A stretch of 64,000 nt of DNA from Hydractinia symbiolongicarpus (lineage: Eukaryota; Cnidaria; Hydrozoa; Anthoathecata; Hydractiniidae): NCBI RefSeq assembly GCF_029227915.1, contig NC_079884.1, positions 12,214,001 to 12,278,000 of the forward strand. The letters are read 5' to 3'. The translations under genes were made by a program, and so were the position numbers. Positions within the stretch are counted from its first letter, which is position 1. Every line of letters begins with the position of its first letter. The notes beneath the pieces are model-generated. The model saw only the letters and a list, made by a program, of their open reading frames with translations, had not been told where the DNA came from and did no database searches. Shown in pieces: positions 12,501 to 23,269 of the stretch.

Positions 12501-15500
12501 CATCATCTTAGGAAAAAGTTACTTTCATAGTGTCTTACTTACACAAATTGATTTTAATTTAGCTCTTTGTATACTTTAAAGAAAGAGACTTTCAATGGGA
12601 AAAAAATTTTGCTGTTCGGAAGAACCCTTGAAAATTTTGCATTTCGCAGGGAAAAAAATTCGCGGATGAGCAATTTGGAAATTTTTTACGGGAAAAAACT
12701 TTTGCGGACCGATAATGAAGTATTAAAAAACAATATAAAACAAAGGATATGAATGTTGTAATTATTTTATCACAAAAAAAAATACTATATAATATTCTTA
12801 GTCTATGATTATGTCTTTTGAATGAAAATTATTTTCTTGTTGATAAAAATTACAAAAATTATTGTTCTGCTTCTTTATCACCTTTGTTATAGTTTCTAAG
12901 CCTTTCTTCTTAATGTCATTTCTATAAACTCAGCTAATTAAAAAAAAAAATTAAGACAACAAAACTTGTTTTTTTGCTTTTACTGAGTAGTTAAATACAA
13001 TTAACTTAAAAAGCCATTACTGGGAACTAAATTCACAAAAAAATTTGCGGGGAAAAACTTTTGCGGACACAAATTTTAGAAAAATTCGCAGAGAAAAACT
13101 TTCGGGGACAACACGTTTTAGAAAATTTCGCGGAAAGGCCCTAAAAACCGGGAAACCGCGAAACTTTCTTCCAGCGAAAGTTTTTTCCTTTAAAGTACTA
13201 TCAATTGCTGCTCCATCCTGCACCCCTTAGAATTTAATAAATTATTTAAGAGCACTGTGTACTAAATTAAATACTGTACAATGTACTGTTGGATAACAAA
13301 AAACTGAACAGAAATTTGCCTGCCATACATATTTCCTATATCTGTATTTCATACATCCTTGTTCGCATGTTAGCATATTTAACAAGATTACATTACTGTT
13401 GTCTGAAATAAAGCTTCAGTGTAAGCATTTCAAATAGAGACTAAATATAGGAATTATTATACAGATATTTTCACATCCTTACAAAAGCATATATTTCACT
13501 TACACAATGTTGTCCCCTTTAAAAATTTAGAATGGTTAATCCCACAAAAAAGTATAAAAAAAGGCAAACAAAACTTACAAATAATTCCACGTCAGATCCA
13601 ATACTTCTTCGTTTTCGACCTTTGAGTTTGCCATCCTGATACACCCTTTCTAAATTGCTTTTCAAGTCATACCAAAATTTTGTTGTGTTTACATTTTTTT
13701 TTAAATCAGGAACACGAATAGTCAGTCCAAGTCGATAATCTGGTGGCACAGGTATGGGTGAGGGAAGCACTATGATTGTACTTACTGTGGGTTTGGTGAC
13801 TGTCGGTGTAAGTATGATCACTTTCGTCTTGCTCTTAGTATTAGTGCTCCCAGATAAACTTTCCAAAGCGCTTGTTGACTGTGTGTTTATTGGAAATGTA
13901 CTTGTTGAGGAATAAAAATCAGAGGGTTTGACATGTGCTACCGAAGATGTTGAATAAACATGACTCTCAGCATGAGTTGTAGTAGTTGGAGGTTCTGACG
14001 GTGTAAGATAGCTGGTCAAAATTACATGTTTTTTCGAGGATGTGCTTGAAAATATCATCCTTGTCAAGTCTGTTTTATAAGAATTGGTTGATAATATTAA
14101 TGTACTATGGTTTACTTTTGTTGCAGAAGACATTCTTGTCAACAACAATGACACTGATGGACTTCTATTACGTGTTGATGACACAAAGTTACTTGTTTTT
14201 GGATTTATAGTTGAAAACAATGACACTGATGGACTTCTATTAATTGTTGATGACGCAAAGTTACTTGTTTTTAGATTTGTAGTTGAAAACAATGACACTG
14301 ATGGACTTCTATTACGTTTTGATGATGCAAAGTTACTTATATATGGATTCGTAGTTGAAAATGACACTGGGGAACGTCTATTGTTCGTTGATGACACATT
14401 TTCACTTGAAGGCAGATTTGCAGTCGAAAGCAATAAAGTGGATGGGCTGCCATTGTGTGTTGATGACACAAATTTACTGGAAGGTAGACTCATAGTTGAA
14501 AGCAATGTATAGTGTGAGGAACTGTACCTTGATGATGGGATGTTACTTGAAGGTAGACTCCTAGTAAAAGCGCTTGTATAGTTTGAAGAACTTTCAAATC
14601 CACTAATAGTTTCTGATGACATTCTTATACTTGTCAATAAAAATGTTTGTATAGTGGCAGGTGATACAATTAATTGACTGTCTCTGCTTGTTAACGAAAC
14701 GCTTCTATTAGATATTAAGGTGATTGATATACTTTTAAAGTGTAATCTTGAAAAAGCAGGGCGACTTAGTGATATATTTACAGATCGGATTGATGATGCC
14801 AGATCAATTTTCTTGCTGGTGGATATTCGATATTTACTGGGTTGTGAAGTTGTTAATGTCATGTGTGATGATTTTACACTTGCATTTAATCCCATCCCGA
14901 TAGTTGAAGTTGGCGATATTTCTGTTAGAGAAGAAAATACAGAAGAGGTGAAATGACTCCTCCGAATAGTTAATAAACTTTGTTTGCTAAACAGTGAGAT
15001 TGTTACTGTAGATTTAGATGATAATTTCGACCTACTAGAATGACTAATAGTAGATGAAATTTTTGTTTTTGTTATTATATTTTTAGATGGTGATTTTGAG
15101 CTTTGGAAATCACTGAAACTTGATAAAACTCCATGAGAAGATGTTTTTGGAGTATTATCTCCATTATTACTAGTTAGTGGTTGTGTACTTGATGTTAGAC
15201 TTTTTGTTTTTTTCAATTGTGCACTCACAGTTGATATACTTCCAACAGCTGATGTTGATTTGCTTGTAAAGGACACATAAGGATGATTTGTGGTACTAGT
15301 AACTTTGTGACCTAATAAATTTGAAGATAAAAAATTCTTGGAGGTAGATGAAGTTCTTCTGCTTGTTGAATAACTGCTTTGGAACACTGAAGTTGATAGC
15401 TGCGAGTAAATCTTTGTTTTACCAACAGTTGCACAAGATGATGTGTAACATGCTTTTATACCAGTGCTACTGGAATTAATTGGCACTACAACAGATCCGG

Positions 15501-15765
15501 TGTTATTGGATTGAAAATTCGTTGAATGCACTTTATTAGTTCTAACAGTTGTTGATGTTGAATTTGTAGTAACACTTACGCTTGATGATATATTATTTGC
15601 TGATAAAATCCACTTTTTACTTTGTGAAGAAATCAAATTAGTTGTAACATATGTTTGACTATATGGTGTAGATGTTGTATCAATTGCAGCATAAATATAA
15701 ATTTCTTGTAATAACAAAACGTTTACAAAAATTTGATTGAGATATGGTCCAACATGGTTCTTCAT
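6576..15765 (-). CDS. KIAA1549-family single-pass transmembrane protein, 13 exons
   Basis: Exons chained by splice sites with matching phase: 15765-13579, 12361-12209, 11898-11728, 11385-11342, 10573-10288, 10053-9595, 9138-9013, 8922-8900, 8531-8465, 8376-8284, 8205-8097, 7119-6989 and 6863-6576, totalling 4,137 nt (1,378 aa). The first 729 residues are a Ser/Thr-rich mucin-like ectodomain ending in a basic RKRR (717-720) that could be a furin-type site. A short juxtamembrane domain, one membrane span (about 802-826) and a long cytoplasmic tail follow. The tail's DIEKIRNKERIRKR segment resembles the DIEHYRNK-type motif I know from human KIAA1549, which also has this architecture. The family's function is poorly known (human KIAA1549 is best known as a BRAF fusion partner). 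The donor of exon 12 is weak (6989 or 6992). The N-terminal signal peptide is not textbook, so an upstream exon is possible. Confidence 0.82.
7613..7855 (+). mobile_element. tRNA-derived SINE, copy 1
   Basis: The 5' part looks like a tRNA promoter: an A-box-like TAGCGGTAGC and, about 35 bases on, a B-box-like GGTTCGAATC. The body then shares several blocks with the minus-strand copy at 37985-38284 (for example TTGTGTGA, the GTTAGA-CAAT pair, ATCTCT-GCG, TGTAACATAG and GAGGAGGAAGA). It lies in an intron (8096-7120) of the KIAA1549-like gene, antisense to it. The tRNA part is too degenerate to be a functional tRNA. Confidence 0.65.
10087..10282. repeat. (CAA)n-rich microsatellite in an intron
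   Basis: Long, interrupted runs of CAA/AAC triplets fill most of the 234-bp intron 10287-10054 of the KIAA1549-like gene. They create open frames on both strands (poly-Asn, poly-Val/Leu/Cys) that are artefacts of the triplet period. The flanking exons end in clean GT and AG sites, so the repeat is spliced out. Confidence 0.8.
11042..11075. repeat. perfect 15-bp hairpin in an intron
   Basis: AAACTATTATCTCAC, a four-base loop ACGG, then the exact reverse complement. It lies in the intron between exons 11385-11342 and 10573-10288. No function is evident; compare the hairpins at 16139, 35305 and in the Polinton. Confidence 0.7.
12566..13201. mobile_element. MITE-like inverted-repeat element in first intron
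   Basis: The left end (TATACTTTAAAGAAAGAGAC, then G/A-rich sequence) and the reverse complement of the right end (GTACTTTAAAGGAAAAAAC) form imperfect terminal inverted repeats about 635 bp apart. Inside each arm are several copies of GGGAAAAACTTTTGCGG-type words. It sits in the 13578-12362 intron and encodes no credible protein. Similar TTCGCGAA-rich patches near 1500-1660, 35200-35250 and 44760-44800 may be relatives. Confidence 0.5.
14140..14510 (-). repeat. coding tandem repeat, ~72 bp unit, in the mucin-like exon
   Basis: About five successive copies of a 69-72 base unit lie in frame in exon 1. Each encodes roughly 23-24 residues around NRSPSVSLFSTTN and SNFASS. The first three copies in plus-strand order are closely similar and the others more diverged. 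The unit length keeps the frame, so copy number can vary without breaking the gene. Tandem Ser/Thr-rich repeats are typical of O-glycosylated mucin domains. Confidence 0.8.
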
Positions 15766-16814
15766 TTTTATTTAAGTCTAAATCAATAATACATACTAGC
15801 TGTAAGCCTGTGAATAATTTTTCCAGGAAAACATTCACAGGAATATACACCTGTTACCACTTGTACCTAACATTTTGGCACACAGAAAGGATTATAATAT
15901 AGATAATGCATTATTTTAATGTTACATAAACAACAAATAGATAAAAAATTTCATCATTTTTAGTGAAGTCAATATAATGATGTAACTAAAAAAAGTAAAA
16001 AAAAAAATGACATTTTAAAAAGCTACTTTTTATGTTTTTTCAAATGGTTGCACTCATTTTTAAAGGGGCTACAGAACAGCTGTTGGTTTTCAACTTTAGT
16101 GACTTACACGAAAGTCGACCTGATGGCGGCGAAAAACAAAAATTCTAGATATATAGATTATATCTAGAATTTTTATCTTCTCCAGCCTTGGTCATGTTTT
16201 TATTCAGAATGAGTCTCGCTGAAATATTTTTCTTTGTAATATATACTTTTCTAAAAAAAATATTGAACCAGCGGACAAAGTGCGCTGGTCTGTTTATTGC
16301 GCAAAACGCGTTTGCCGTAATTTTAATATGTGCGTAAAATATGCGGAATGTGAGCATTTTAACCAATTCGTAGCGCCTTTAAAATTTGTATATAAAAAAT
16401 ATAGGTCATTTTTGGCATATAAAAAAGGCAACATGTGGTTTAAACTGGTTCTTCATACAAGTCATAGTTCTGATCACACACTAAAATTCATAATAGCAAA
16501 TCTTTTTAAGTGTGCAGATTTTGACAATATTAGGTTTCCTGATTTCTGAGCTATACAAAGTTAATAAATCATGACAACTTATTCACGAACAAATCATTCA
16601 GTTATTCAATCAAATTTTTTAAAAAAAGTAGCATTAAGAATAAACATGCATTTTACAATTTCTTTCAAAGCTTAAGCAATTTCTGTTATTGAATTCCCAG
16701 TTATTCACTTTTTAACTTTTTCTAGAGGTTCTAACAACCACGAATTTTACATTTCAACAATCTTCCATTATGTGTCTTCATCAAAATTTTGTAGAAATAT
16801 ATATACATATATAC
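15766..16814. other. intergenic, upstream of the KIAA1549-like gene
   Basis: Presumed 5' UTR and promoter side of the minus-strand gene, without a recognisable core promoter element. A degenerate Helentron-like end (ACTAGCTGTAAGCCTGTG) is at about 15793-15830. A hairpin lies at 16139-16171. Reading frames here are short and overlap on both strands. Confidence 0.45.
16139..16171. repeat. perfect 14-bp hairpin
   Basis: AAATTCTAGATATA, loop TAGAT, then the exact reverse complement. It is intergenic, about 375 bases upstream of the KIAA1549-like start codon (minus strand). Confidence 0.65.
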
Positions 16815-17527
16815 TACTGTATTTTCGGGTATATAACCCGCAGGTTATATGTTGATTTTTACCACTTCCACTGTTGGTGCGTGTTATAATGTGGTGCGGA
16901 TTGTATGATAAGTTTTATTTTTTCTGACATTTATCGTGAAATCTAAAGTTTACTGGTGCAAGCAAGTCAAGGTTTCCTTCAACTTTAACTCTTTTGTGCG
17001 TTTTTTCATTTACTTGTAGTACTAACAACCTTATAAAATTGCACAGAATGAAACAAAACAGACATTGCGCAACTTTGACAGTATATGTGGTGGTCTGGGA
17101 AGAAAGTAAGGTACACAAAGTATAAATATGCGCGATCCTATACGTAGTAACCTTACTATTATTACGTGATTTAATTTTTACGAGCTCTCTCTAACACACG
17201 ATTCTGGAGATAATTTTTTCTTTTGTGTTGAATGCAATTCTAATCCATTTATATCTTCGCAATCGGAAACAAGGAAATTAAGACTGAGAGAGACATGACA
17301 AGAGCAGACATGTTTATAAAATGATTTGGAGTAAAACTATGTTGAACTTTTTTCTTAACACAATGCAGGTTATATACAAAGGTGCGGGTAAGTAAAACTC
17401 ACTGATTGAAATTTTATGCAGGTAACACATAGGTGCAGGCTATCTGATAACATCTGGTTTGTAACTCCCTAAAAAAGCTGAGCTGCAGGTTATACGATGT
17501 GCAAGTTATATACCGGAAAATATGGTA
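16815..17527. mobile_element. pogo/Tigger-like MITE with TA ends
   Basis: The left end TACTGTATTTTCGGGTATAT and the reverse complement of the right end, TACCATATTTTCCGGTATAT, are terminal inverted repeats that continue imperfectly through GGTTATA-type words. Each end carries TA, the target duplicated by Tc1/mariner/pogo elements. The ~710-bp interior has no transposase-like frame, so it is non-autonomous. The superfamily call is inference from the TIR style and TA target. Confidence 0.6.
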
Positions 17528-17636
17528 TTTGATAAGGCCCATGGAAAAACCCACTTTGGCAGGAGAACAATGGAAAAGAGAACCGTCACTTAAATTTTGA
17601 TGACGTCCACAAAGACCTGCCATATTACAAATGAAT

Positions 17637-18398
17637 AGGATCATGTACTTTCAAAAAACGGTTACAGAGATATTGGGGTTTAAAGGTTTTTTGATGGTGT
17701 TATCAACCAGTCTATTCCGAAACGGATTTAGGAATTTAAGTTTTAAAAACTTACCTAATTTGTTCCTAGATACCTCTAGTTATCTATGCAGTAAAAAATA
17801 ACTGACATCACCAACTTATTTAGTCTTGACATTATAACTGCATTGTAATGACAATAAATTGTTATTGACATTGTTGCCGTAATGTCAGAAAAGTCAACAA
17901 ATAAAACATAACTTTTTTGGCTACATCAAAGGAAAATGAAGATATCCTCTTTGGTGTCCACAGACAGACACAGCTTTCGTATTATTATAATCTCTTATAA
18001 TAATACAGAGAGTGTGTACGTCTGTTTGTGACAGGCAAAGTGGATGTGTTCATTTTCCTTTGATGAAGCCGAAAAAGTGATGTTTCAAATGTTAAATTTT
18101 CTGATGTAACGGCGCGACATCAATAACCCTACTTTAACGTATATGTCCTATATTAAATTAATGAAGCAATCACAGTGCACATAAAATTTTGAGGCCATAT
18201 AACTTGGAAATGAGGTGGTGATGTCAATGATTTCTCACCGCGTGGGTAACTAGGGACCACCTAAGACTAACTTGGGTAATTTTCCCAGACCTGGGTCCCC
18301 AAATCGGTTTCAGAATGAACAGGTTGACGTCATCAAAAAACCTTCGAACCTCAATATCTTTACAACCGTTTATCAAAAGTACATGATCCTATAGATTT
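17637..18398. mobile_element. inverted-repeat (foldback/MITE-like) element
   Basis: The left arm (about 17637-17733) and the reverse complement of the right arm (about 18303-18398) share GGATCATGTACTTT, AACGGTT, AGATATTG, AAGGTTTTTTGATG and CGAAACGGATTT-like blocks, giving ~95-bp diverged terminal inverted repeats. The interior holds a second, nested palindromic element at 17912-18078. No coding capacity. Confidence 0.55.
17912..18078. mobile_element. nested small palindromic MITE
   Basis: The outer arms GGCTACATCAAAGGAAAATGA and its near reverse complement at 18050-18071 flank a central palindrome, TATTATTATAA-TCTC-TTATAATAATA (17979-18004), and a short ACAGACAGACAC tract. It lies inside the larger inverted-repeat element, so it is probably the later insertion. 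Confidence 0.5.
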
Positions 18399-19527
18399 TC
18401 TTGATCAGCGTTTCAAGATCTATATGATGAATGTAACAGGTATACAAATTTTTGAAAAAATGCTGTACATTATATGGTGGTGGACCAACAGTTCACCACA
18501 TGTTAATTGCGGTTCCTGAAGTAAGTACTTATACCTTGTTGAGAGGCTTGGCTTTGATTGCATTCAGTATTCAAGTGTCAACAAAGATGGCTACTAGCAT
18601 CATTGAAGGATATACTTTAGAAACTCAATGTTATTTCAAATCTAGAATGGTAGACTAGTGAAAAGGGTGGTCACAAGGCATGAACACTAGGGGCCCTCAA
18701 GGTAACTAACCAATACTGTTGTAGATCCAGGCCCCTAAGATTGCCTTGCCTACCTATAAATTGGGAGCAGCTAAAGTCAACTAGTTTCCATCATCACATT
18801 TTGCTAATAGTTTGGTTTGATCATCACATTTTGCTAACTTGCTTAACTGAAATAATTTTAAGCTAGCTCAGGAAGCATCTATCACTGCAACCTACTAATA
18901 TCATCAACTCCATCTTTTGGCTTCAATTACTCTAATGGCAGTGCATCCAATGACAACCAATGACTGTAGCAAATTTTGGATCATGTACCTCTGGTATCAG
19001 GAGAAACCTTCAGATATTTCTTCAGGACAGATATTGCATGCAGCCAGGTCGGTTTGTTTCATTTTATATATTATATCATGTTAGGAGCCCAGAAACTGTC
19101 ACTTTTTAACCACCCTAGAGCCACTTTTATACAAGTAATGCCAACCTTGTAGCCAGGTTGCCATTATGATAACTCGTTATGTTATGTATAGTGTTGTTTA
19201 TGGTCATTCACCGCAATAGACGATCATGATACGATCCTGCTCCAACCTGTATATAGTAAATTGTATCTGCGTGAAAATTTGGCCTCGTGTTTTCCCTTTT
19301 TAATCTTATAATAGAGTATACTTAGCTAGCCAGAAAAACTTCTTTTTTCCACATCCAAAATAATATTTGCAGGCTTGTTTTCGTAAGTTATTGGTGAATA
19401 TAATTGCTTTGGGGGCAATATTCAGGCTATAAATTTGGAGAAACTTCTGTAAAAGACATGCAAAACGGTATCTATTACTAATAAAAATTTTGATATTTAA
19501 TCTATTTGAAACATTTAATCACATGGA
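18399..19527. other. intergenic, nothing recognised
   Basis: AT-rich DNA with only short frames. A ~60-base region near 18683-18750 has the weak inverted pair GGGGCCCTCAAGG / CAGGCCCCTAAGATTGCC, but no element could be delimited. Confidence 0.4.
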
Positions 19528-21130
19528 AAAGGAGAAATATAGAGAAATAAGCAACAACAACAACACAAACTGCATTGTAAATAGGCTTTATTTGTATTAT
19601 TAGATCATAGTACACCATAAACAACAACAGATAAATAAAATAAAAATAGCAAAATTATATCATGATTTTGCACAAGTAAAGGCCGCTATATAAAATTTGG
19701 TTTTTACGCAGCAATAGCTAATTAAAAACAACACAACCTACCACAACAAGTGAATGACTACTGATTTAGCACAACATTCAGTCAAAAATATGTAGCCCTT
19801 ATTGGCTAAGACTCTAAAATGTTGAATCAAACTTGGAAATACCTAGCTGTTATGCGATAAACACTAACTACTTAAAATTTTTAACAAAACAAATCATTTA
19901 AAAACAGATATCGTTAACTACATTTACACATTTTGTGTCAATCAGGATAGCGATGTATATGTATATATCCTAAGTCATTTCGTTATGTTGGTAGAACCAC
20001 AAACATTTTCCATGCCTGTCAGCATATAACATTGTTCCCAGGAATTATCTCGATATAAGATTAGAGCTTTTAAACCAATCATCATCAAGTCTTGTCGAAG
20101 TCATTCTCCCAAAACTAGTCAAGACTAGTGTTCTCGTCTGTGGCCTTGTGGCATTTTAAGAAATCGTTTAAAAAGTGTTTATTGCCAGGAGCTTTGAATC
20201 TACAAAGCAAACATACAAGTTGTTATGCAGCTATTCGATTTATTGTATTGTTATTAAATGTCTTGTTACTTGTGGGTACCCCAAGACAACACAAGAACTT
20301 TGAGTTTGAGACAGGCCTTTTTAGAGTTGTTGAAAGTGAAACTATAAACAGTTTCATGCTTAAACTTGCTAGCACAGCAATAGAAAGCTCAAGAATCAAT
20401 GGAATTAAAAGTAAACAGATGTACCTGAAAACGTTTTCATTATAAAGTTAATGCTATAATTTTGTTAACTCAAAAAAGTCTGTTTATTTTGCCAAACTGC
20501 TTTCTTCTGCAATCCCAGGCAACACAGAGCATAAATGTTTTCCAGTCATGTTTCTTCTTAGCAACATTGCTCAATTTCATTCCGCAATCATATATTCAAG
20601 CCTTCCATTTACTTGCTGCAAGTCAATACAAAACTTTCTTAGCCTTTAGACATGTTGAATCCTACCCTATCCAACCGACCGGCTACCGGGAGGCAATAAC
20701 AATAGGTAGAGTAAATTAATTTCAATCTTTCTTTACTGTAAATTTCGACGACTTCGGCGGGATTCTTCTTGACGTCACATATTCTTTGTTTTACAAGAGT
20801 CCAAAAGTCCACACTTCGGCGCGATTCTTCTTGTCGTCAAAATTATTTGTTTGTTTAAGAGGATCAAAAGGCCACACTTCGGCTGCTGCCGAAGTCGACT
20901 ATTTTACGGCAGAAAACAAGGAATCGCGCAACAATCGGCAAAAAGCGGCAAAAAGTAGTTAAACTACCGTGAAACCAGAGAGTTGAGCCTCGTGAAACAC
21001 TCCTGAGTAGTTTAGATAAATTTTAACTCGACTCCTGGGCGCAAGGAACCTTTTCCGATTACTAGTTTAGATCCACATGATCTTCTCATTGGCAATTTCT
21101 ACTTAGACGATCCTACCTCACTTTAAGTTG
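19528..21130 (+). repeat. diverged duplicated segment, copy A
   Basis: Ordered blocks recur in the same order at 23930-25290: the AACAACAACA start, CAGTCAAAAA-ATTAG, the AAAATGTTG pair, TAGCTGTTATGCGATAA, CTTTCTTCTGCAATC, TGTTTCTTCTTAGCAAC, ACCGGCTAC, GTAAATTTC and ATTCCTGAGT-like. Parts can be read open (20128-20719), but the frames are not shared with copy B, so I treat it as a non-coding repeat family or an old duplication. Confidence 0.6.
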
Positions 21131-22189
21131 GATTTTTTTAATTTTTTTTTGCAATATGTGTCCAGTCTTTAGGATCAATTTTATAAACATTTCACATAGC
21201 TGTATTTTGAATGCTACTCAAAATTGTTCGATCAGGCTATATCTTTTGTGCAATTTGGAAATCTGGAAATGCTTTTATTGTCAGTGCCCTTAATTTAGAA
21301 TAGTTGGGCATATAAATACGGTTATGCTTCCGATTGTATTCCCTTTATATTAGGCATTTAAATAAGTGTCATTGTAGAGTGATTAAGTACAGTACAGTCT
21401 GAATGTAATCTACCGCGTACACGCTAATATCACACCTTTGCGTGGAGGACGGCAGTCGTTTGTCTTTTGTTATAATTAAATCCCTTGAGTGTTTTGCGAG
21501 TTTATATTTGCATGTTAAAAAACAATGCGCTCGTGAAGAAATATTGGAGCAAATAATAAAAATCTTTCGCGAAGTTTTATAATACATTGCGCGGGAATGT
21601 ATTGTAGCGCGTTTCATCTAAGAAACATTCGAGAAGCATTGTTCACAACTATTAAATGCCGCTTTTCGTTTAAAAAATTCTATCGCCTCTTTTCGATTTT
21701 AAACTTTAAAACACGATCTAAAAAAGCATTTCTATCGCCGCTATTCGTTAAAACTTTTAAAATTTCCAGGGAGAAATTTGAAAACTAATGAATGACAAAA
21801 TAAAGTTTATCTTCAAATTTTTAATTTTGTTAATGTAAAAGTAATCCACATGAAAAAAGTTTCTGATGTTTTTTATGAAGAAATCTTCCATATTAGCCAT
21901 TATACATTTGCCCTAGAGTGATTAATAAATAAGGTCAGGCTTCTATTTTCAGAACTGCTATTTGCATTTAACATCAAGGCATCCAAAACAGCTCCATTTA
22001 GGAAAGGGCTAAGGCTGGCCCATTGTTCGTTTTATCAAATGGGGATTTTATTACCCGAATTGTAAAAGGCTAATTTATAGGCACTTGCATGTAGTTTTTT
22101 TTTTCATGTCTATTTGTTAAGCCTGTTATGGCATGTTGAATTATCTCGTCGTAGTTCTCGTCAAAAATATTGCCTGATAGATAATGAAT
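21131..22189. other. intergenic, nothing recognised
   Basis: No credible gene. A short TTCGTTTAAAA / TTCGTTAAAACTTTTAAAA word pair occurs near 21665-21760. Both strands carry only short AT-rich frames. Confidence 0.4.
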
Positions 22190-22620
22190 TTTCATTTGGG
22201 GAATTGGGGGTGCTGGGCTGCCCTGGGCAGCCACAAAGTGTAGAGATGTGCGTGTACCCCTGGAAGAGTATGGTGAATTAAGTACAGGTGCGAGGAGACG
22301 AACGACGGTGCACCACGCGAGCAGGACAGATGACTGGGGAAATAACAGCAGAGGGATGCGGCGCTGACAGTCAGAGGTGGTGCACCAAGAGGTTAATAAC
22401 AGGTGTGAAATGCAAAAGAAGCTAGAGCTCATAAAGAGTAGGTTCTTGTGAGGTATGATAGAGGAAATTGAATCACAGGAGAGGAGCTCCGGATGTGATT
22501 GAGAGATTAGTTAAGCCAGAAAACACTACTAGGAGAAGAGCTCCGGATGTAGTGGAGAAGAGCGAACACTACTAGGAGAATAGCTCCGGATGTAGTGGAG
22601 AAGAGCGAATTTATCGGGAA
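22190..22620. repeat. GC-richer repeat patch with ~45-bp direct repeats
   Basis: The sequence beginning TTTGGGGAATTGGGGGTGCT resembles that at 22889 (TTTGGGGTAAATTGGGGATG). At about 22525-22615 the block ACTACTAGGAGAA-AGCTCCGGATGTAGTGGAGAAGAGCGA occurs twice, with a diverged third copy just upstream. It appears to be part of the same repetitive unit as the minisatellite that follows. No gene. Confidence 0.5.
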
Positions 22621-23001
22621 CACGCACGTGAGCTTGAGACAATATCTTCTCTTCAGCCTAGCATCCTCACCCGATCCCGCCAAATTATCCTCAGTTTATT
22701 CTTGCCACTAACAATTAATAGTGCTATTACTGCTATAACTCTAAATTAAAGTACAATCCTTATTCATTGATTTTGTATTATTGACAGCAATTGTAGTTAT
22801 TATTTGTCAATTTAAAGTTTTGTATTATCAGATTTTGAAAGTTAGCTAATAACATGATGGATTGCAAAATTGTCTCCTTTAAAAATCCAGTTTGGGGTAA
22901 ATTGGGGATGTCGGGCTTCCTTCGTCAGCCAAATGGGATGAAGATGCGTTTGTTTCCCTAACAAATGAGGTGCGTTTCCACGAGATACGCCATAGCAGGT
23001 A

Positions 23002-23269
23002 GTAGGCAATTTCCAAGCGAGTTGCTGAGGTGTAGGCGATTTCCAAGTGAGTCGCGGAGATGTAGGCAATTTCCAAGCGAGTTGCTGAGGTGTAGGCGAT
23101 TTCCAAGTGAGTCGCGGAGAGGTAGGCAATTTCCAAGCGAGTTGCTGAGGTGTAGGCGATTTCCAAGTGAGTCGCTCAGATGTAGGCAATTTCCAAGCGA
23201 GTTGCTGAGGTGTAGGCGATTTCCAAGTGAGTCGCTCAGATATAGGCAATTTCCAAGCGAGTTGCTGAG
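23002..23269. repeat. minisatellite, 30-bp half-unit in a 60-bp higher-order unit
   Basis: About nine head-to-tail copies of a 30-bp unit (TGTAGGCAATTTCCAAGCGA then GTTGCTGAGG) alternate between two variants. AAGCGAGTTGCTGAG alternates with AAGTGAGTCGC(G/T)(G/C)AGA, so the true period is 60 bp. It is bounded by copies of CGTTTCCACGAGATACG (about 22974, 23274 and 23295). Since 60 is a multiple of three, several frames stay open on both strands; these are not genes. There are no spacers, so it is not CRISPR. Confidence 0.85.

Noticed and set aside
13045-13230. Short frames of ~60 codons on both strands at the right arm of the intronic MITE
   Set aside because: Produced by the repeated GAAAAACTTTCG words of the element arms.
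14084-14956. Plus-strand frames opposite the mucin-like exon
   Set aside because: Antisense shadows of the Ser/Thr-rich coding repeats.
20128-20719. Two open frames of 105 and 85 codons in duplicated segment A
   Set aside because: The diverged copy B does not keep these frames open, so there is no sign of protein-level constraint.
23002-23269. Possible CRISPR array
   Set aside because: Units are contiguous without unique spacers, the context is eukaryotic, and there are no cas genes.
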